From JARIHD01 sp963815935 (GTDB lineage Bacteria > Patescibacteriota > Saccharimonadia > Saccharimonadales > UBA4665): a stretch of DNA of 64,000 nucleotides. The notes under the pieces were generated by a model. It saw nothing but the letters and a program-made list of their open reading frames with translations. It did not search any database and had not been told where the DNA came from. Shown here piece after piece: positions 51,510 to 59,979 of this stretch. The DNA lies in assembly GCA_963815935.1 (NCBI GenBank), contig CAWFIL010000008.1, positions 246,409 through 310,408 of the forward strand. Reading direction: 5' to 3'. Numbering within the stretch: the first letter of the stretch is position 1; each line of letters starts with the position of its first letter. The position numbers and the translations under genes are program-made.

Positions 51510-51551
51510 TATTATTGTTCTCGTAGGTGTTAATGACAACTACCTACGAAC
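51510..51551 (+). promoter_or_regulatory. Promoter and leader stem of cassette D
   Basis: TATTAT (51510-51515) as -10, then CGTAGGT (51522-51528) pairs with ACCTACG (51542-51548). The strong ribosome site AAGGGGGTG precedes ATG 51586. Confidence 0.6.
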
Positions 51552-51585
51552 CTTCAGGCAATCCTCGTAAGGGGGTGCAAGGCAC

Positions 51586-51930
51586 ATGGGCAACAATGGC
51601 AAGGAGCTGGCTGAACTGGCCGCTTCGGCAGGCGCGAGCATCGCAATCAAGGATGCGCTGCAAAGGTGGGTGGAGAGTGACAACAACGACACACTCCAAG
51701 AGATCCTGCGGCAGCTTGGCGTTACTGACGAAACAGCCATCATGGCCGTAGCGGCTGTTGCCGGTTACGGCGGCAAGTGGGCGGTGCGTTTGGCGCTCAA
51801 GCTCCACAGTGACCCTGTGGCTCGTGCAAGGGCCAAGCGAATCGCAATCAGTACTGGTAAGGTCCTCAAGGCGGGCTTCGTCGACAATCGTGGCCCGACT
51901 GGCGTGCTCTACCGACTCCCGGAGGAGTGA
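51586..51930 (+). CDS. 114-aa protein, cassette D gene 1
   Basis: Helical, alanine-rich (ELAELAASAGASIAIKDALQRW), with a moderately hydrophobic stretch AIMAVAAVAGYGGKWAVRLAL that could sit in or on a membrane, and a basic segment ARARAKRIAI. No family recognised. High GC and C/G-ending codons. Its stop is followed by GGAGGAGTGAGGG and the second gene after 5 bases, so the two are made together and probably interact. Confidence 0.6.
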   Translation: MGNNGKELAELAASAGASIAIKDALQRWVESDNNDTLQEILRQLGVTDETAIMAVAAVAGYGGKWAVRLALKLHSDPVARARAKRIAISTGKVLKAGFVDNRGPTGVLYRLPEE

Positions 51931-51935
51931 GGGAT

Positions 51936-52556
51936 ATGGATTTCGAAGATCTCAAGGATCTACTGCGCGAGGCTATTCTCAAGGCAGCAAGCGATCCGAA
52001 CCAAGTCCAGCGCCGATACCGTCGGCGTTCGAGCATCAACGGCTACTTCCGGCTTCAATACAGCAAGATGGCCGCCACTGCCGGTGCCTCTGGAATCGGT
52101 GGGTGGTTCACGGGTGCGTTGCTCACTGCGGTGGCCGCAGGCAACCTGCTGCGCTGTGTCGCCAACATGACGTATGCGTACGGATACTCGGTGGAAGCTG
52201 AGGTCGAGCGGCATGATTTCCTGGGAGTGCTTGCCATATGGATGGGCAAGATGCCCGAGGACGTGCTCGGCGGCATCAACGGCTTCATCAAGACCACTCG
52301 TGGTCCTGGGCTGGCGCTGCGTGCGGCCAAGCCGATGATCGAGAGAGTCAGCGACGAGATCTTCGTCAGAGTCGCAAGGCTGTTCCTTCCATACATCGTC
52401 GAACATCTTGCGGCACGTCTCGCTGTCAGGCTGTTGTCGTGCGTGGCACCCATCCTGTCTTGCGGCGTCCTGGTCGCGGTTGTCACAAACGATTACAGCA
52501 ACATCAAGATCGCGATACGGCAGTACTACGAAGCCAAGCAAAGGCTTGGTGCCTGA
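51936..52556 (+). CDS. 206-aa membrane-type protein, cassette D gene 2
   Basis: From ATG 51936. Basic N-terminal part (NQVQRRYRRRSS), then glycine/alanine-rich hydrophobic segments (ASGIGGWFTGALLTAVAAGNLL and LAVRLLSCVAPILSCGVLVAVV are each near TM length) and amphipathic helices (VSDEIFVRVARLFLPYIVEHLA). Resembles EcsC-type or pore-forming small proteins only in general character; no family assigned. Codon use matches the other GC-rich cassettes. Confidence 0.6.
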   Translation: MDFEDLKDLLREAILKAASDPNQVQRRYRRRSSINGYFRLQYSKMAATAGASGIGGWFTGALLTAVAAGNLLRCVANMTYAYGYSVEAEVERHDFLGVLAIWMGKMPEDVLGGINGFIKTTRGPGLALRAAKPMIERVSDEIFVRVARLFLPYIVEHLAARLAVRLLSCVAPILSCGVLVAVVTNDYSNIKIAIRQYYEAKQRLGA

Positions 52557-52565
52557 AGTCGGCGG

Positions 52566-52640
52566 CATGGGGGTATATTTCCGGAGAGACGCATAGTCTC
52601 GGTGCATCGGCAACGATGACTCCTCTTCGGAACCCCCATG
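52566..52640 (+). terminator. Branched 3' RNA structure of cassette D
   Basis: Outer stem CATGGGGGT (52566-52574) with ACCCCCATG (52632-52640). Inside are GAGAC/GTCTC (52586-52600), CATCG/CGATG with loop GCAA (52605-52618) and TCC/GGA (52621-52631): a possible four-way junction, not a simple hairpin. Confidence 0.65.
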
Positions 52641-52743
52641 CTCGCCTGCCCAAACGACAACAAACCAATCTTATTTTAGGTTAGGCCGAAGTTTACTAAT
52701 ACCTGTTTGCTCCGAGTGAGTATTGTCACCTGGCTATACCATG

Positions 52744-53292
52744 TCAAGGCTTGTTACTGGACTGCCCCAGGCTTGTATGTGCGCGATATTGAGAGGACGA
52801 CAAGTTGGGGTATTGCGTACGGATGAATGTGTGTCGGATGTCGATGGTATGCTGCTGCTGGATGCTGCTGATAGTGTCGGCGAGGGTCTCTGCAGTGTCG
52901 TTGTTTCGCAGCCCTATGATGAGTTCTGTCCTAGCAAGGAGGTCGGCGATGTCGCTCCAGTATTGGAGCGTGCGCAGAACATCAGACCCGACCAGTAGGG
53001 CCAAGTTTGAGCCCGAAAACATGCGTTCTAGCGTGGGGAGCGTGTCTCGGACAGTAAACTGCTCTGACGGCAATGCTATAACCTGCAGTGTGGGTTTATT
53101 GACGACGGCGGTCTTAAGTTGTGCTAAGCGCGTAGGCAACGGAGTGACGTCGTGTTTACTCCGTGGAACGGGTTCGGGCAAGAAGACTACCCGACCAAGC
53201 TTGCAGGTGCGCATGGCCTCTTGGGCGAATGCAATATGTCCGGGATGCACAGGGTCGAAGGTTCCTGAGTATATGCCAATTGTGCTGGTCAT
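52744..53292 (-). CDS. NadD-like nucleotidyltransferase
   Basis: 182 aa. GIYSGTFDPVHPGHI is the HIGH-type cytidylyltransferase-like signature of nicotinate/nicotinamide-nucleotide adenylyltransferases, and FLPEPVPRSKHD (Lys) follows as in NadD. The C-terminal S-x-S-x-x-R reads LSSSQYRAH, close to ISST-x-IR. It likely completes NAD salvage. TATAAT (complement of 53301-53306) lies 8 bases from the ATG. It is convergent with cassette D. Confidence 0.85.
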   Translation of the reverse strand: MTSTIGIYSGTFDPVHPGHIAFAQEAMRTCKLGRVVFLPEPVPRSKHDVTPLPTRLAQLKTAVVNKPTLQVIALPSEQFTVRDTLPTLERMFSGSNLALLVGSDVLRTLQYWSDIADLLARTELIIGLRNNDTAETLADTISSIQQQHTIDIRHTFIRTQYPNLSSSQYRAHTSLGQSSNKP

Positions 53293-53385
53293 CGATAGGC
53301 ATTATACGGCACAAGACTGCCTAAGGTGATAGAACGGTTGCCGTACAGGAGAAAAACAGGTAAAGTGTGGGTATAAGGAACTGAC

Positions 53386-54042
53386 ATGACATCAGACATT
53401 ACCGAGAAAGTCAAAGACTTCTTCCAACCATACCCTCTCCGAGCATTCAGTAAGGGTGAGCGCTTGCTGCAGGCCGAAGAGTTACCTGCCGGAGTTTTTT
53501 ATCTTACGGAGGGTCGTGTTAGTCAGTACGACATTACGCCTAATGGCAATGTCGTAGTTGTCAACGCGTTTAAGCCGGGCGCATTCTTCCCGATGTCGTC
53601 GGCAATCAACAATAGCACGAATCACTACTTTTTTGAGGCAAGTACCAAGGCCGCTGCGTATGTTGCGCCGGCAGCTGATGTACTGACATTCGTAAAAGAT
53701 AACCCCGATGTTATGTTTGATCTACTTTCGAGGGTCTACCGCGGTATGGATGGCGTCCTGCGACGTATGGCTCATCTGATGGGCGGCGACGCCAGGAGCC
53801 GTCTGCTATTTGAGCTACTAAACGCTACCTATCGCTTCGGTGAGTCTGTAGAGGGCGACGAGGCTGCAATCTTTGTACCACTCAAAGAGGGAGATTTAGC
53901 CAAGCACTCTGGCTTAGCCCGCGAAACAGTTAACCGCAACTTGCAGAACATGAAAACTCAGGGTCTGGTAGAGATACGCCGTACCGGTATCACCGTCAAA
54001 GACCTGAGCCAGATCGAAAAGCTACTCGGCTCAGGTCTGTAA
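53386..54042 (+). CDS. CRP/FNR-family transcriptional regulator
   Basis: 218 aa. cNMP-binding-type beta roll (about 20-110: LPAGVFYLTEGRVSQYDITPNG), dimer helix, and a C-terminal winged helix with recognition helix GLARETVNRNLQNM; the R-E-x-x-x-R contact set equals that of E. coli CRP. The phosphate-binding cassette R-S of cAMP binders is not evident (PMSSAINNST), and there are no FNR cysteines, so the ligand is unknown. TATAAG lies 8 bases upstream. Two TGTGA-N6-TCAC sites in this window are predicted targets. Confidence 0.88.
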   Translation: MTSDITEKVKDFFQPYPLRAFSKGERLLQAEELPAGVFYLTEGRVSQYDITPNGNVVVVNAFKPGAFFPMSSAINNSTNHYFFEASTKAAAYVAPAADVLTFVKDNPDVMFDLLSRVYRGMDGVLRRMAHLMGGDARSRLLFELLNATYRFGESVEGDEAAIFVPLKEGDLAKHSGLARETVNRNLQNMKTQGLVEIRRTGITVKDLSQIEKLLGSGL

Positions 54043-54049
54043 CCTGTTG

Positions 54050-54691
54050 CTATTTGTTAGCCGAGGCTAACGCGGCATCAATGACTTTCGAGAAATCATC
54101 GAGCTTGTTACTTACCTCGATCTTCTTGTCGTTTAGCAAAAAGGTGGGTGTTGCTTTGGTTAGACCACGCTTGTTGAACTCTGCGATGCTGGCGTTAATG
54201 ACGCTATTTGTCGCACTGCTGGCAAAGTCCTTGCGGTACTGTGCCATATTTAGGCCGAGCTGCTTAGCATAGCCTTCAAAGATGGATTGGGCGGCAGTAG
54301 AGCTCTCCCACTCAGCCTGAGCCGAAAAGAGCTGGTGGTGCATCTCCCAAAACTTGTTCTGGTTGCCTGCCGCCTCGGCGGCACGTGCCGCAGCAAAGGC
54401 ATTCTTGTGTATGCTCGAGAGGGGGTAGTTGCGGTATTCAAAGCTGATCTGATCCTTGTATTTAGCAACAACTTGCTCAACGACGGGGTAGAATAGACCG
54501 CAGTAGTAGCACTGAAAATCGCTATACTCTACAAGCTTAATCTTAGAGTTTACATTACCGGTAATATATACAGGCACCGTTACTTTTGCGCCACTGGCGG
54601 TGTTTTGTTTGTCGCTGGGTTTATTAATCCAGGCCATGCCTGCGAATGCCGCAACAAGCACTATCACAATAATCCATAGTCGTTTGCTCAT
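54050..54691 (-). CDS. DsbA-like thiol oxidoreductase, membrane-anchored
   Basis: 213 aa from ATG 54691 (AAAGGATGG upstream; an earlier in-frame ATG lies within the VKOR gene). N-terminal TM (5-25), then a thioredoxin fold with active site CYYC in YSDFQCYYCGLFYP, helical insert, and cis-Pro region KATPTFLLND. It oxidises exported proteins and is recharged by the VKOR protein encoded just upstream, consistent with the many cysteine-bearing surface proteins of this window. Confidence 0.93.
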   Translation of the reverse strand: MSKRLWIIVIVLVAAFAGMAWINKPSDKQNTASGAKVTVPVYITGNVNSKIKLVEYSDFQCYYCGLFYPVVEQVVAKYKDQISFEYRNYPLSSIHKNAFAAARAAEAAGNQNKFWEMHHQLFSAQAEWESSTAAQSIFEGYAKQLGLNMAQYRKDFASSATNSVINASIAEFNKRGLTKATPTFLLNDKKIEVSNKLDDFSKVIDAALASANK

Positions 54692-54725
54692 AGTTGAATA
54701 TCCATCCTTTGTTGTTACTAAGCGG

Positions 54726-55289
54726 TCACCCAAAATGCAGGGCTATCAAAAACACCATCACCAGGCCTACAAGTAGCCAGGTAAATGTATCGGCGCCCAT
54801 GCTCATAAAATGGCGCAATTTTTTGCGCCCGTCAGTGGTAAGCGGTAGGTCTGCTGCGTTAAGCCGTAGCCAAGCCCAGTTGATGCCCAGTAGGCCCACG
54901 AAACAGAGGATACAAAATATGCATAAAGCATTGACCTGGTAGGTATCTGCCAGTAGCGACCATACCCCGAACGCAAGCGTAAACAATGCTAGACCCTGCA
55001 CTGCAAGACGGGCCTTCTTGGCTAGTTCGCTTCCAGCTATGCCGACAACGGCAAAGCTGGTGAATACAGTAAATAACGTTAGGCATAATATGGAGTTGGG
55101 AAAGCCGAACACTGAACTCTGCCAGGCGTTCAATACATTGCTGCAGCTAAAGATGCTATTTAGATTGCAGGCTAGCTGGGCGTGCTCATTTCTGATAAGT
55201 GTTAACTTTTCGAGTAGCTGCAAAAACGAGGCGACCATACCAAGAATGCCACCAACTGTCATGATCCTGTACAAAACACGCTGTTTCAT
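54726..55289 (-). CDS. VKOR-family disulfide oxidoreductase (DsbB functional analogue)
   Basis: 187 aa, four to five TMs. Loop cysteines CNLNSIFSC and active CIFC (in NALCIFCILCF) are the two VKOR pairs; FGFPNS is the conserved Ser region. It passes electrons from DsbA to quinone. TATAGT (complement of 55296-55301) is exactly 6 bases from the ATG. A CRP-type palindrome lies 35 bases upstream, between this gene and phosphoketolase. Confidence 0.93.
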   Translation of the reverse strand: MKQRVLYRIMTVGGILGMVASFLQLLEKLTLIRNEHAQLACNLNSIFSCSNVLNAWQSSVFGFPNSILCLTLFTVFTSFAVVGIAGSELAKKARLAVQGLALFTLAFGVWSLLADTYQVNALCIFCILCFVGLLGINWAWLRLNAADLPLTTDGRKKLRHFMSMGADTFTWLLVGLVMVFLIALHFG

Positions 55290-55323
55290 GCTCGTACTAT
55301 ACAGCTGTTATCTAGGGGTAGAC

Positions 55324-55339
55324 TGTGACCGGAGTCACG
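55324..55339. promoter_or_regulatory. CRP/FNR-type site between VKOR and phosphoketolase
   Basis: TGTGA-N6-TCACG, with an inner perfect palindrome GTGAC/GTCAC. One base off the consensus found at 27695. Confidence 0.6.
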
Positions 55340-55435
55340 GCTATCTGTTCTGATTTTGGTTATGCTTTGCGTGTAATCACACAAACTCTATGCAAAGCAA
55401 TTCCGCTATGACGGCAGAAAGGGTAAACTATAAGC

Positions 55436-57790
55436 ATGAGCGAAATCAACGATGACTTTGGGCCGATTGAGCAGTACCTACGGGCTGCCAATTATTTGAC
55501 GGCTGCACAAATCTTTCTGCAAGACAACTTTCTTATGGAGCGTGATCTGACGTTTGATGATGTTAAACCCCGCTTGCTTGGACACTGGGGAAGTGGGCCA
55601 GGCGTCAACTTTGCCTACGCGCACCTCAGCTGGCTGGCTAAGAAGCGCAATCAAAATATGATGTTTGTGCTTGGCCCGGGCCATGCTTTCCCGGCATTAC
55701 AAGCTAATCTCTTTATGGAGGGAACGCTAAGCCAGTTTTACCCGGATGTCCCCCAGAGCTTAGATGGCATTGCGTATCTTTGCCGTCAATTTAGCTGGCC
55801 ATATGGTTTCCCGAGCCACAGTAACCCCGGTACCCCCGGAGTTATCTTAGAGGGTGGTGAGCTGGGCTATTCGCTGGCAACTAGCTACGGTGCGGCCCTC
55901 GACAACCCGGACTTGATGGTTGCCTGCCTGGTGGGTGATGGTGAGGCCGAAACCGGTCCAACTGGTGGTGCTTGGCATCTCAACAAACTGGTCAATCCCA
56001 AGACTAATGGCGTCGTATTGCCGATACTGCACCTCAATGGTTACAAAATTTCTGCCCCAACGGTATTTGGCCGCATGAGCAACTACGAACTCATGGCCTT
56101 GTTTAGTGGCTATGGCTACCACCCACGGATTGTGGATGCAACAACCAGCGAGAATCCAAACAAAGAGATGAGCGAAGCACTCGACTGGGCGTACGATCTT
56201 ATCCAAGAAATTCGCACCAGCGAAGATGCTGTTGCACCGCATATGCCAATGATTATTATGCGTACTCTTAAGGGCTGGACGGGTGTCAAAGAGCTGAACG
56301 GTGACAAAATTGAAGGCAACTGCTTGTCGCACCAGGTGGTGCTCACCGAAGCCAAGACCGACGAAAGCCAGCTACGCTTACTTAACGACTGGCTACACTC
56401 ATACAATATTGGCGAGCTCTTCAGCCGCGAGCAGGGTTTTGGCGATTACGTTCAGGCCATTCTGCCCGATCAACCAGAGAAGCGCCTGGGTATGACGCCC
56501 CATGCCCGCGGCGGTGATCCGGTCTACAAGCCGCTCAATCTACCCGATGCCGCTCAATTTGCCGAAGACGCCGAAATACCCGGGACGATCGGAAGCAGTA
56601 GCATGCGTCGTGCCGGCCTGTTCCTGCAGGAGGTCTTTAAGCTTAACAAAGACAACAAGAACTTCCGCATGATGTCGCCTGACGAGACGTATTCGAACAA
56701 ACTGGATGCCGTGTTTGGTGAAACATCCCGCGCTTGGCAGTGGCCAATCATGGAATGGGACAAAGACATGTCACCTGATGGTCGTGTTATGGAAATGCTC
56801 AGCGAGCATAACCTGCAGGGCTTAGCCCAGGGGTATATTCTGACGGGTCGCCACGCGGTGTTTGCCAGTTACGAGGCCTTTGTGCAGGTTATCGTGAGTA
56901 TGATGGACCAGTACGCTAAGTTCCTAAAGATTGCCCGCGAAATTGAATGGCGAGGTGATGTGCCGTCGCTTAACTACATTCTAACCAGCTCTGGCTGGCG
57001 CCAGGACCACAACGGCTTTAGCCACCAGAACCCCGGCTTTATCGACGACGCGTTGCGTCGCCAGGGTGACTTTACTGATGTGTACTTCCCAGCTGACGGC
57101 AACACGACGCTGGCAGTACTGGCACATACCATGGCTACGGTTAAGCAGATCAACATCATCGTAGCCGGCAAGACCCAAGAGCCTCGCTGGCTAACGCCCG
57201 CCTTAGCTCAAAAGCAGCTGGAGTCCGGTCTTATGACCTGGGACTTTGCCAGTGATGACGACCCGGACGTAGTTATGGCCGGTGCTGGTGACTACCCAAT
57301 GAAGGAAGTTATGGCGGCCATTGACCTTGTGAAGCAAGAGCGCCAGGATATTCGTATCCGCTGTGTGAACATCAGCTCACTTACTAGCTGTGGCTTAGGC
57401 CGCGGTGGTATGTGCGTACCGCAGGCTGGTTTTGAGGAACGCTTTACGGCCGACAAGCCAGTTATCTGCAACTTCCACGGTTACCCGGAAACGCTGAAGG
57501 CAATATTGTTCAACTACACGCATCACCCAGATCGCTTTGATATTCGTGGTTACATCGAGAGTGGCAGCACAACGACACCATTTGACATGCACGTTCGCAA
57601 CCGGACCAGTCGATACCACTTGGTTATGGCGGTATTTGAGAAACTTGCCCACACTGGTCGCCTGTCGGAGGACGAAGCTCAGCCGATTATCGCTAAATAC
57701 CAGCAAAAGATTGACGAAAATACCGAGTATATAAAGGTTAATGGCATCGACTTGCCGGAGATCGACGCATGGGTATGGCCAGCTCGTTAA
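55436..57790 (+). CDS. xfp: Xylulose-5-phosphate/fructose-6-phosphate phosphoketolase
   Basis: 784 aa, full length. Splits xylulose-5-P or fructose-6-P with phosphate into acetyl-P and an aldose phosphate using thiamine diphosphate. RLLGHWGSGPGVNF, VLGPGHAFPA, GDGEAETGPTGGAWH (ThDP/Mg site), and QGYILTGRHAVFASYEAF, SGWRQDHNGFSHQ are characteristic. TAAACT (55424-55429) is exactly 6 bases before the ATG. Acetate kinase overlaps the 3' end by 22 bases. With zwf it forms the main sugar route to acetyl-P. Confidence 0.96.
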   Translation: MSEINDDFGPIEQYLRAANYLTAAQIFLQDNFLMERDLTFDDVKPRLLGHWGSGPGVNFAYAHLSWLAKKRNQNMMFVLGPGHAFPALQANLFMEGTLSQFYPDVPQSLDGIAYLCRQFSWPYGFPSHSNPGTPGVILEGGELGYSLATSYGAALDNPDLMVACLVGDGEAETGPTGGAWHLNKLVNPKTNGVVLPILHLNGYKISAPTVFGRMSNYELMALFSGYGYHPRIVDATTSENPNKEMSEALDWAYDLIQEIRTSEDAVAPHMPMIIMRTLKGWTGVKELNGDKIEGNCLSHQVVLTEAKTDESQLRLLNDWLHSYNIGELFSREQGFGDYVQAILPDQPEKRLGMTPHARGGDPVYKPLNLPDAAQFAEDAEIPGTIGSSSMRRAGLFLQEVFKLNKDNKNFRMMSPDETYSNKLDAVFGETSRAWQWPIMEWDKDMSPDGRVMEMLSEHNLQGLAQGYILTGRHAVFASYEAFVQVIVSMMDQYAKFLKIAREIEWRGDVPSLNYILTSSGWRQDHNGFSHQNPGFIDDALRRQGDFTDVYFPADGNTTLAVLAHTMATVKQINIIVAGKTQEPRWLTPALAQKQLESGLMTWDFASDDDPDVVMAGAGDYPMKEVMAAIDLVKQERQDIRIRCVNISSLTSCGLGRGGMCVPQAGFEERFTADKPVICNFHGYPETLKAILFNYTHHPDRFDIRGYIESGSTTTPFDMHVRNRTSRYHLVMAVFEKLAHTGRLSEDEAQPIIAKYQQKIDENTEYIKVNGIDLPEIDAWVWPAR

Positions 57791-58956
57791 TCCTCATTGC
57801 CAATCCTGGCAGCGCGAGTCGCAAATACGCGCTGTTTGCGGGGCACAAAGAGCGCGCCCAGCTGCATTTTGAGTGGGCATACGGCAAGGTTGTTTGTACG
57901 CTCCACCATGCCGGCGAGCAGCATGTTATACATGTAGACGTACACGAACTGGGTGAGGCTGCCATGCAAGTAGTCGACATCCTTCGGGACAACAACGTAC
58001 TGAAGGACGATGAAAATATTGATCGTATTGGCCTCAGGATTGTCGCGCCCAGCTCGTACTTTTTGCAAGATCATGTCATTGATGATGAGTTTGTCGCCCG
58101 CCTAGAAGCTACAAAGCCACGGGCACCAATTCATATCGAAGCCACGCTTGATGAACTGCACATGTTGCGGCGTCAATTTAGCTTTGTTGGTATTGTCGGT
58201 GTTTCGGATAGCGCGTTTCATGCTACTAAGCCTGACTATGCCTGGAACTATGGCATATCGCTCGAGACGGCTGACCACTTCGAAATTAAGCGTTTTGGTT
58301 ATCATGGACTTTCGGTAGCATCGGTGGTGCACGAGTTACATAAAGCTGAAAAGTTGGCCCCCAAAATCGTGATTTGTCACCTGGGGAGTGGTGCTAGTGT
58401 TAGCGCCGTGCATGGCGGCAAGAGCATCGATAACAGTATGGGTTTCTCGCCGCTGGAAGGCGTTATCATGAGCACGCGCAGTGGCAATATAGACCCAACG
58501 GCAGTTCGTGCGCTCAAAGAAGTCTGCCACTTCGACGACAATGGTGTTGAGGACTACCTGAACAACCACAGCGGTTTACTTGGCCTGGGTGGATCGTCGG
58601 ATATCCGTGAGTTATTACGTCGCGAGGAGGATGGTGACCATCGTTCGCGGCTGGCGCTCCAGACCTACACCTATAGTGTGCAAAAGTCTATTGGCCAGAT
58701 GGCGTCAGCGCTTGGCGGCGTTGATGCACTCGTGTTCACTGGTACGGTCGGCGAACGGTCGGCTCCAATACGCAATCGTATTTGCGCCCGCTTGCATTAT
58801 CTGGATATTGTTCTTGATGAGCGCACCAACAGCGAATGTGAATCACCCGAAAAACTGACAACCATTAGCCGTTTGGCACATTCCAAGCCTGTGTATGTAG
58901 CTCCGGCCGACGAAGCTGCAGAAATGGTTCGACACATCACGACCATTGATATGTAA
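57769..58956 (+). CDS. ackA: Divergent acetate kinase
   Basis: 395 aa. ATG 57769 within the phosphoketolase end, GGAG upstream. Makes ATP from acetyl-P. NPGSASRKYALF, VSDSAFH, KRFGYHGLSV, ICHLGSGASVS, MSTRSGNIDP and FTGTVGER follow acetate kinase order, but the R-V-V-H-G-G block reads LRIVAPSS and the GGIGEN block GTVGER, so two usually fixed segments are changed. The catalytic Asp, Arg and C-terminal Glu positions appear kept. Coupled translation with Xfp supports its role despite divergence. Confidence 0.9.
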   Translation: MGMASSLILIANPGSASRKYALFAGHKERAQLHFEWAYGKVVCTLHHAGEQHVIHVDVHELGEAAMQVVDILRDNNVLKDDENIDRIGLRIVAPSSYFLQDHVIDDEFVARLEATKPRAPIHIEATLDELHMLRRQFSFVGIVGVSDSAFHATKPDYAWNYGISLETADHFEIKRFGYHGLSVASVVHELHKAEKLAPKIVICHLGSGASVSAVHGGKSIDNSMGFSPLEGVIMSTRSGNIDPTAVRALKEVCHFDDNGVEDYLNNHSGLLGLGGSSDIRELLRREEDGDHRSRLALQTYTYSVQKSIGQMASALGGVDALVFTGTVGERSAPIRNRICARLHYLDIVLDERTNSECESPEKLTTISRLAHSKPVYVAPADEAAEMVRHITTIDM

Positions 58957-58966
58957 CGAGCTGCGT

Positions 58967-59353
58967 CTAATGTACGGTAATATTCGCGATTGTCTGATCG
59001 TGGGTATGGTCGTGGATTGGAAAGCTTTCGGCCTTTGTGGCGGTGAATGTAAAATGGTCGTTACCGCCCATAAATTGTTCCGTAAAGCCGGGGTAGGCGA
59101 TGTGATGATCGTGCCGACCTAGCGCGATTAAGCGAGCAACGGGGTCGCTATTGATGACCTCAATGCGGTCACACCGAGGCACGGTTAGGCTCGCGGGGCT
59201 AAACATTCCATTTTTGATTGTCATGATATGAATAGTGCCTAGTCTGGTGCACGTTGTCGCCGTGCTGCTGCTGCGGGTTGTCGTGGCGGCAAAGGTTGCT
59301 ACTCCAACGCCCAGGACGGCTACTATAATTGCCGGGATGTAACGTTTTGGCAT
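58967..59353 (-). CDS. Exported cupredoxin-like protein
   Basis: 128 aa from ATG 59353 (AAAGGAAAG upstream; an earlier ATG at 59416 lacks a site). Signal/anchor (5-24), then a cupredoxin-like beta sandwich: NGMFSPASLTVPRCDRIEV (typical PF13473 opening), ALGRHDHHIAYPGF and a His-rich end IHDHTHDQTIANITVH. Several histidines and one Cys could bind copper. Divergent from the flavin electron-transfer operon, so it may take part in surface redox chemistry. Confidence 0.75.
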   Translation of the reverse strand: MPKRYIPAIIVAVLGVGVATFAATTTRSSSTATTCTRLGTIHIMTIKNGMFSPASLTVPRCDRIEVINSDPVARLIALGRHDHHIAYPGFTEQFMGGNDHFTFTATKAESFPIHDHTHDQTIANITVH

Positions 59354-59451
59354 GTTCTTTCCTTTGAATTTTCTAAGCCTATTCTCAATATATGACCTTA
59401 TAGTCCGTACTATCAATATATAAATAGTATAGTAAGAAGCTAAGGAAGCCT

Positions 59452-59979
59452 ATGCAATCAGACAATAAAACAAAGCAAATCTTGGCTACATTTGCAGTAT
59501 TGGTTGTAGTAACGGTAATCGTTATGGGTGCCAAAGCCCTTAACAGCAAAACGACTGCCAGTCAGCTTGCTAGTAGCACTCAGCCTACGACGAGTACCTC
59601 GGTGTCTACTGGCACAACTACGACAACGCCAGCTACAACATCGACCTCGCCATCCAGCCAGAGCACTTCAACTGCGCCTAGTGTATACAAAAACGGCACC
59701 TACAGTTCGGACGGTCTATATAACTCCCCGGGCGGCGTACAGTCGATTGGCGTGAGTGTAACTATCCAAAACGATGTCGTTACGGCAGCGGTAGTAACTG
59801 ACCAGGCGACCGATGGTGACTCCGACGCCTATCAGCAAATGTTCATCCAAGGCTACAAGAGCTATGTAGTAGGCAAGAAGGTCGGCAATATCTACCTATC
59901 TAGCGTTTCTGGCGCTTCATTGACGAGCCAAGGGTTTAACAATGCACTCGACAAAATCAAAAACAAAGCACATGCCTAA
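59452..59979 (+). CDS. FMN-binding-domain lipo/membrane protein (NqrC/RnfG-like domain)
   Basis: 175 aa. One N-terminal TM (8-27), a Ser/Thr-rich linker (30-77), and an FMN_bind domain with the flavinylation motif SGASLTS (about 154-160), where ApbE attaches FMN to a threonine. Ribosome site AAGGAAG. The ApbE gene overlaps its end by 8 bases and the NqrB-like gene follows, so this is the extracytoplasmic flavin carrier of the set. Confidence 0.88.
   Translation: MQSDNKTKQILATFAVLVVVTVIVMGAKALNSKTTASQLASSTQPTTSTSVSTGTTTTTPATTSTSPSSQSTSTAPSVYKNGTYSSDGLYNSPGGVQSIGVSVTIQNDVVTAAVVTDQATDGDSDAYQQMFIQGYKSYVVGKKVGNIYLSSVSGASLTSQGFNNALDKIKNKAHA

Noticed and set aside
55366..55384. Additional CRP-like palindrome GTGT-AATC-ACAC
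   Set aside because: Half-site spacing and the left half do not fit TGTGA-N6-TCACA; only the right half matches.
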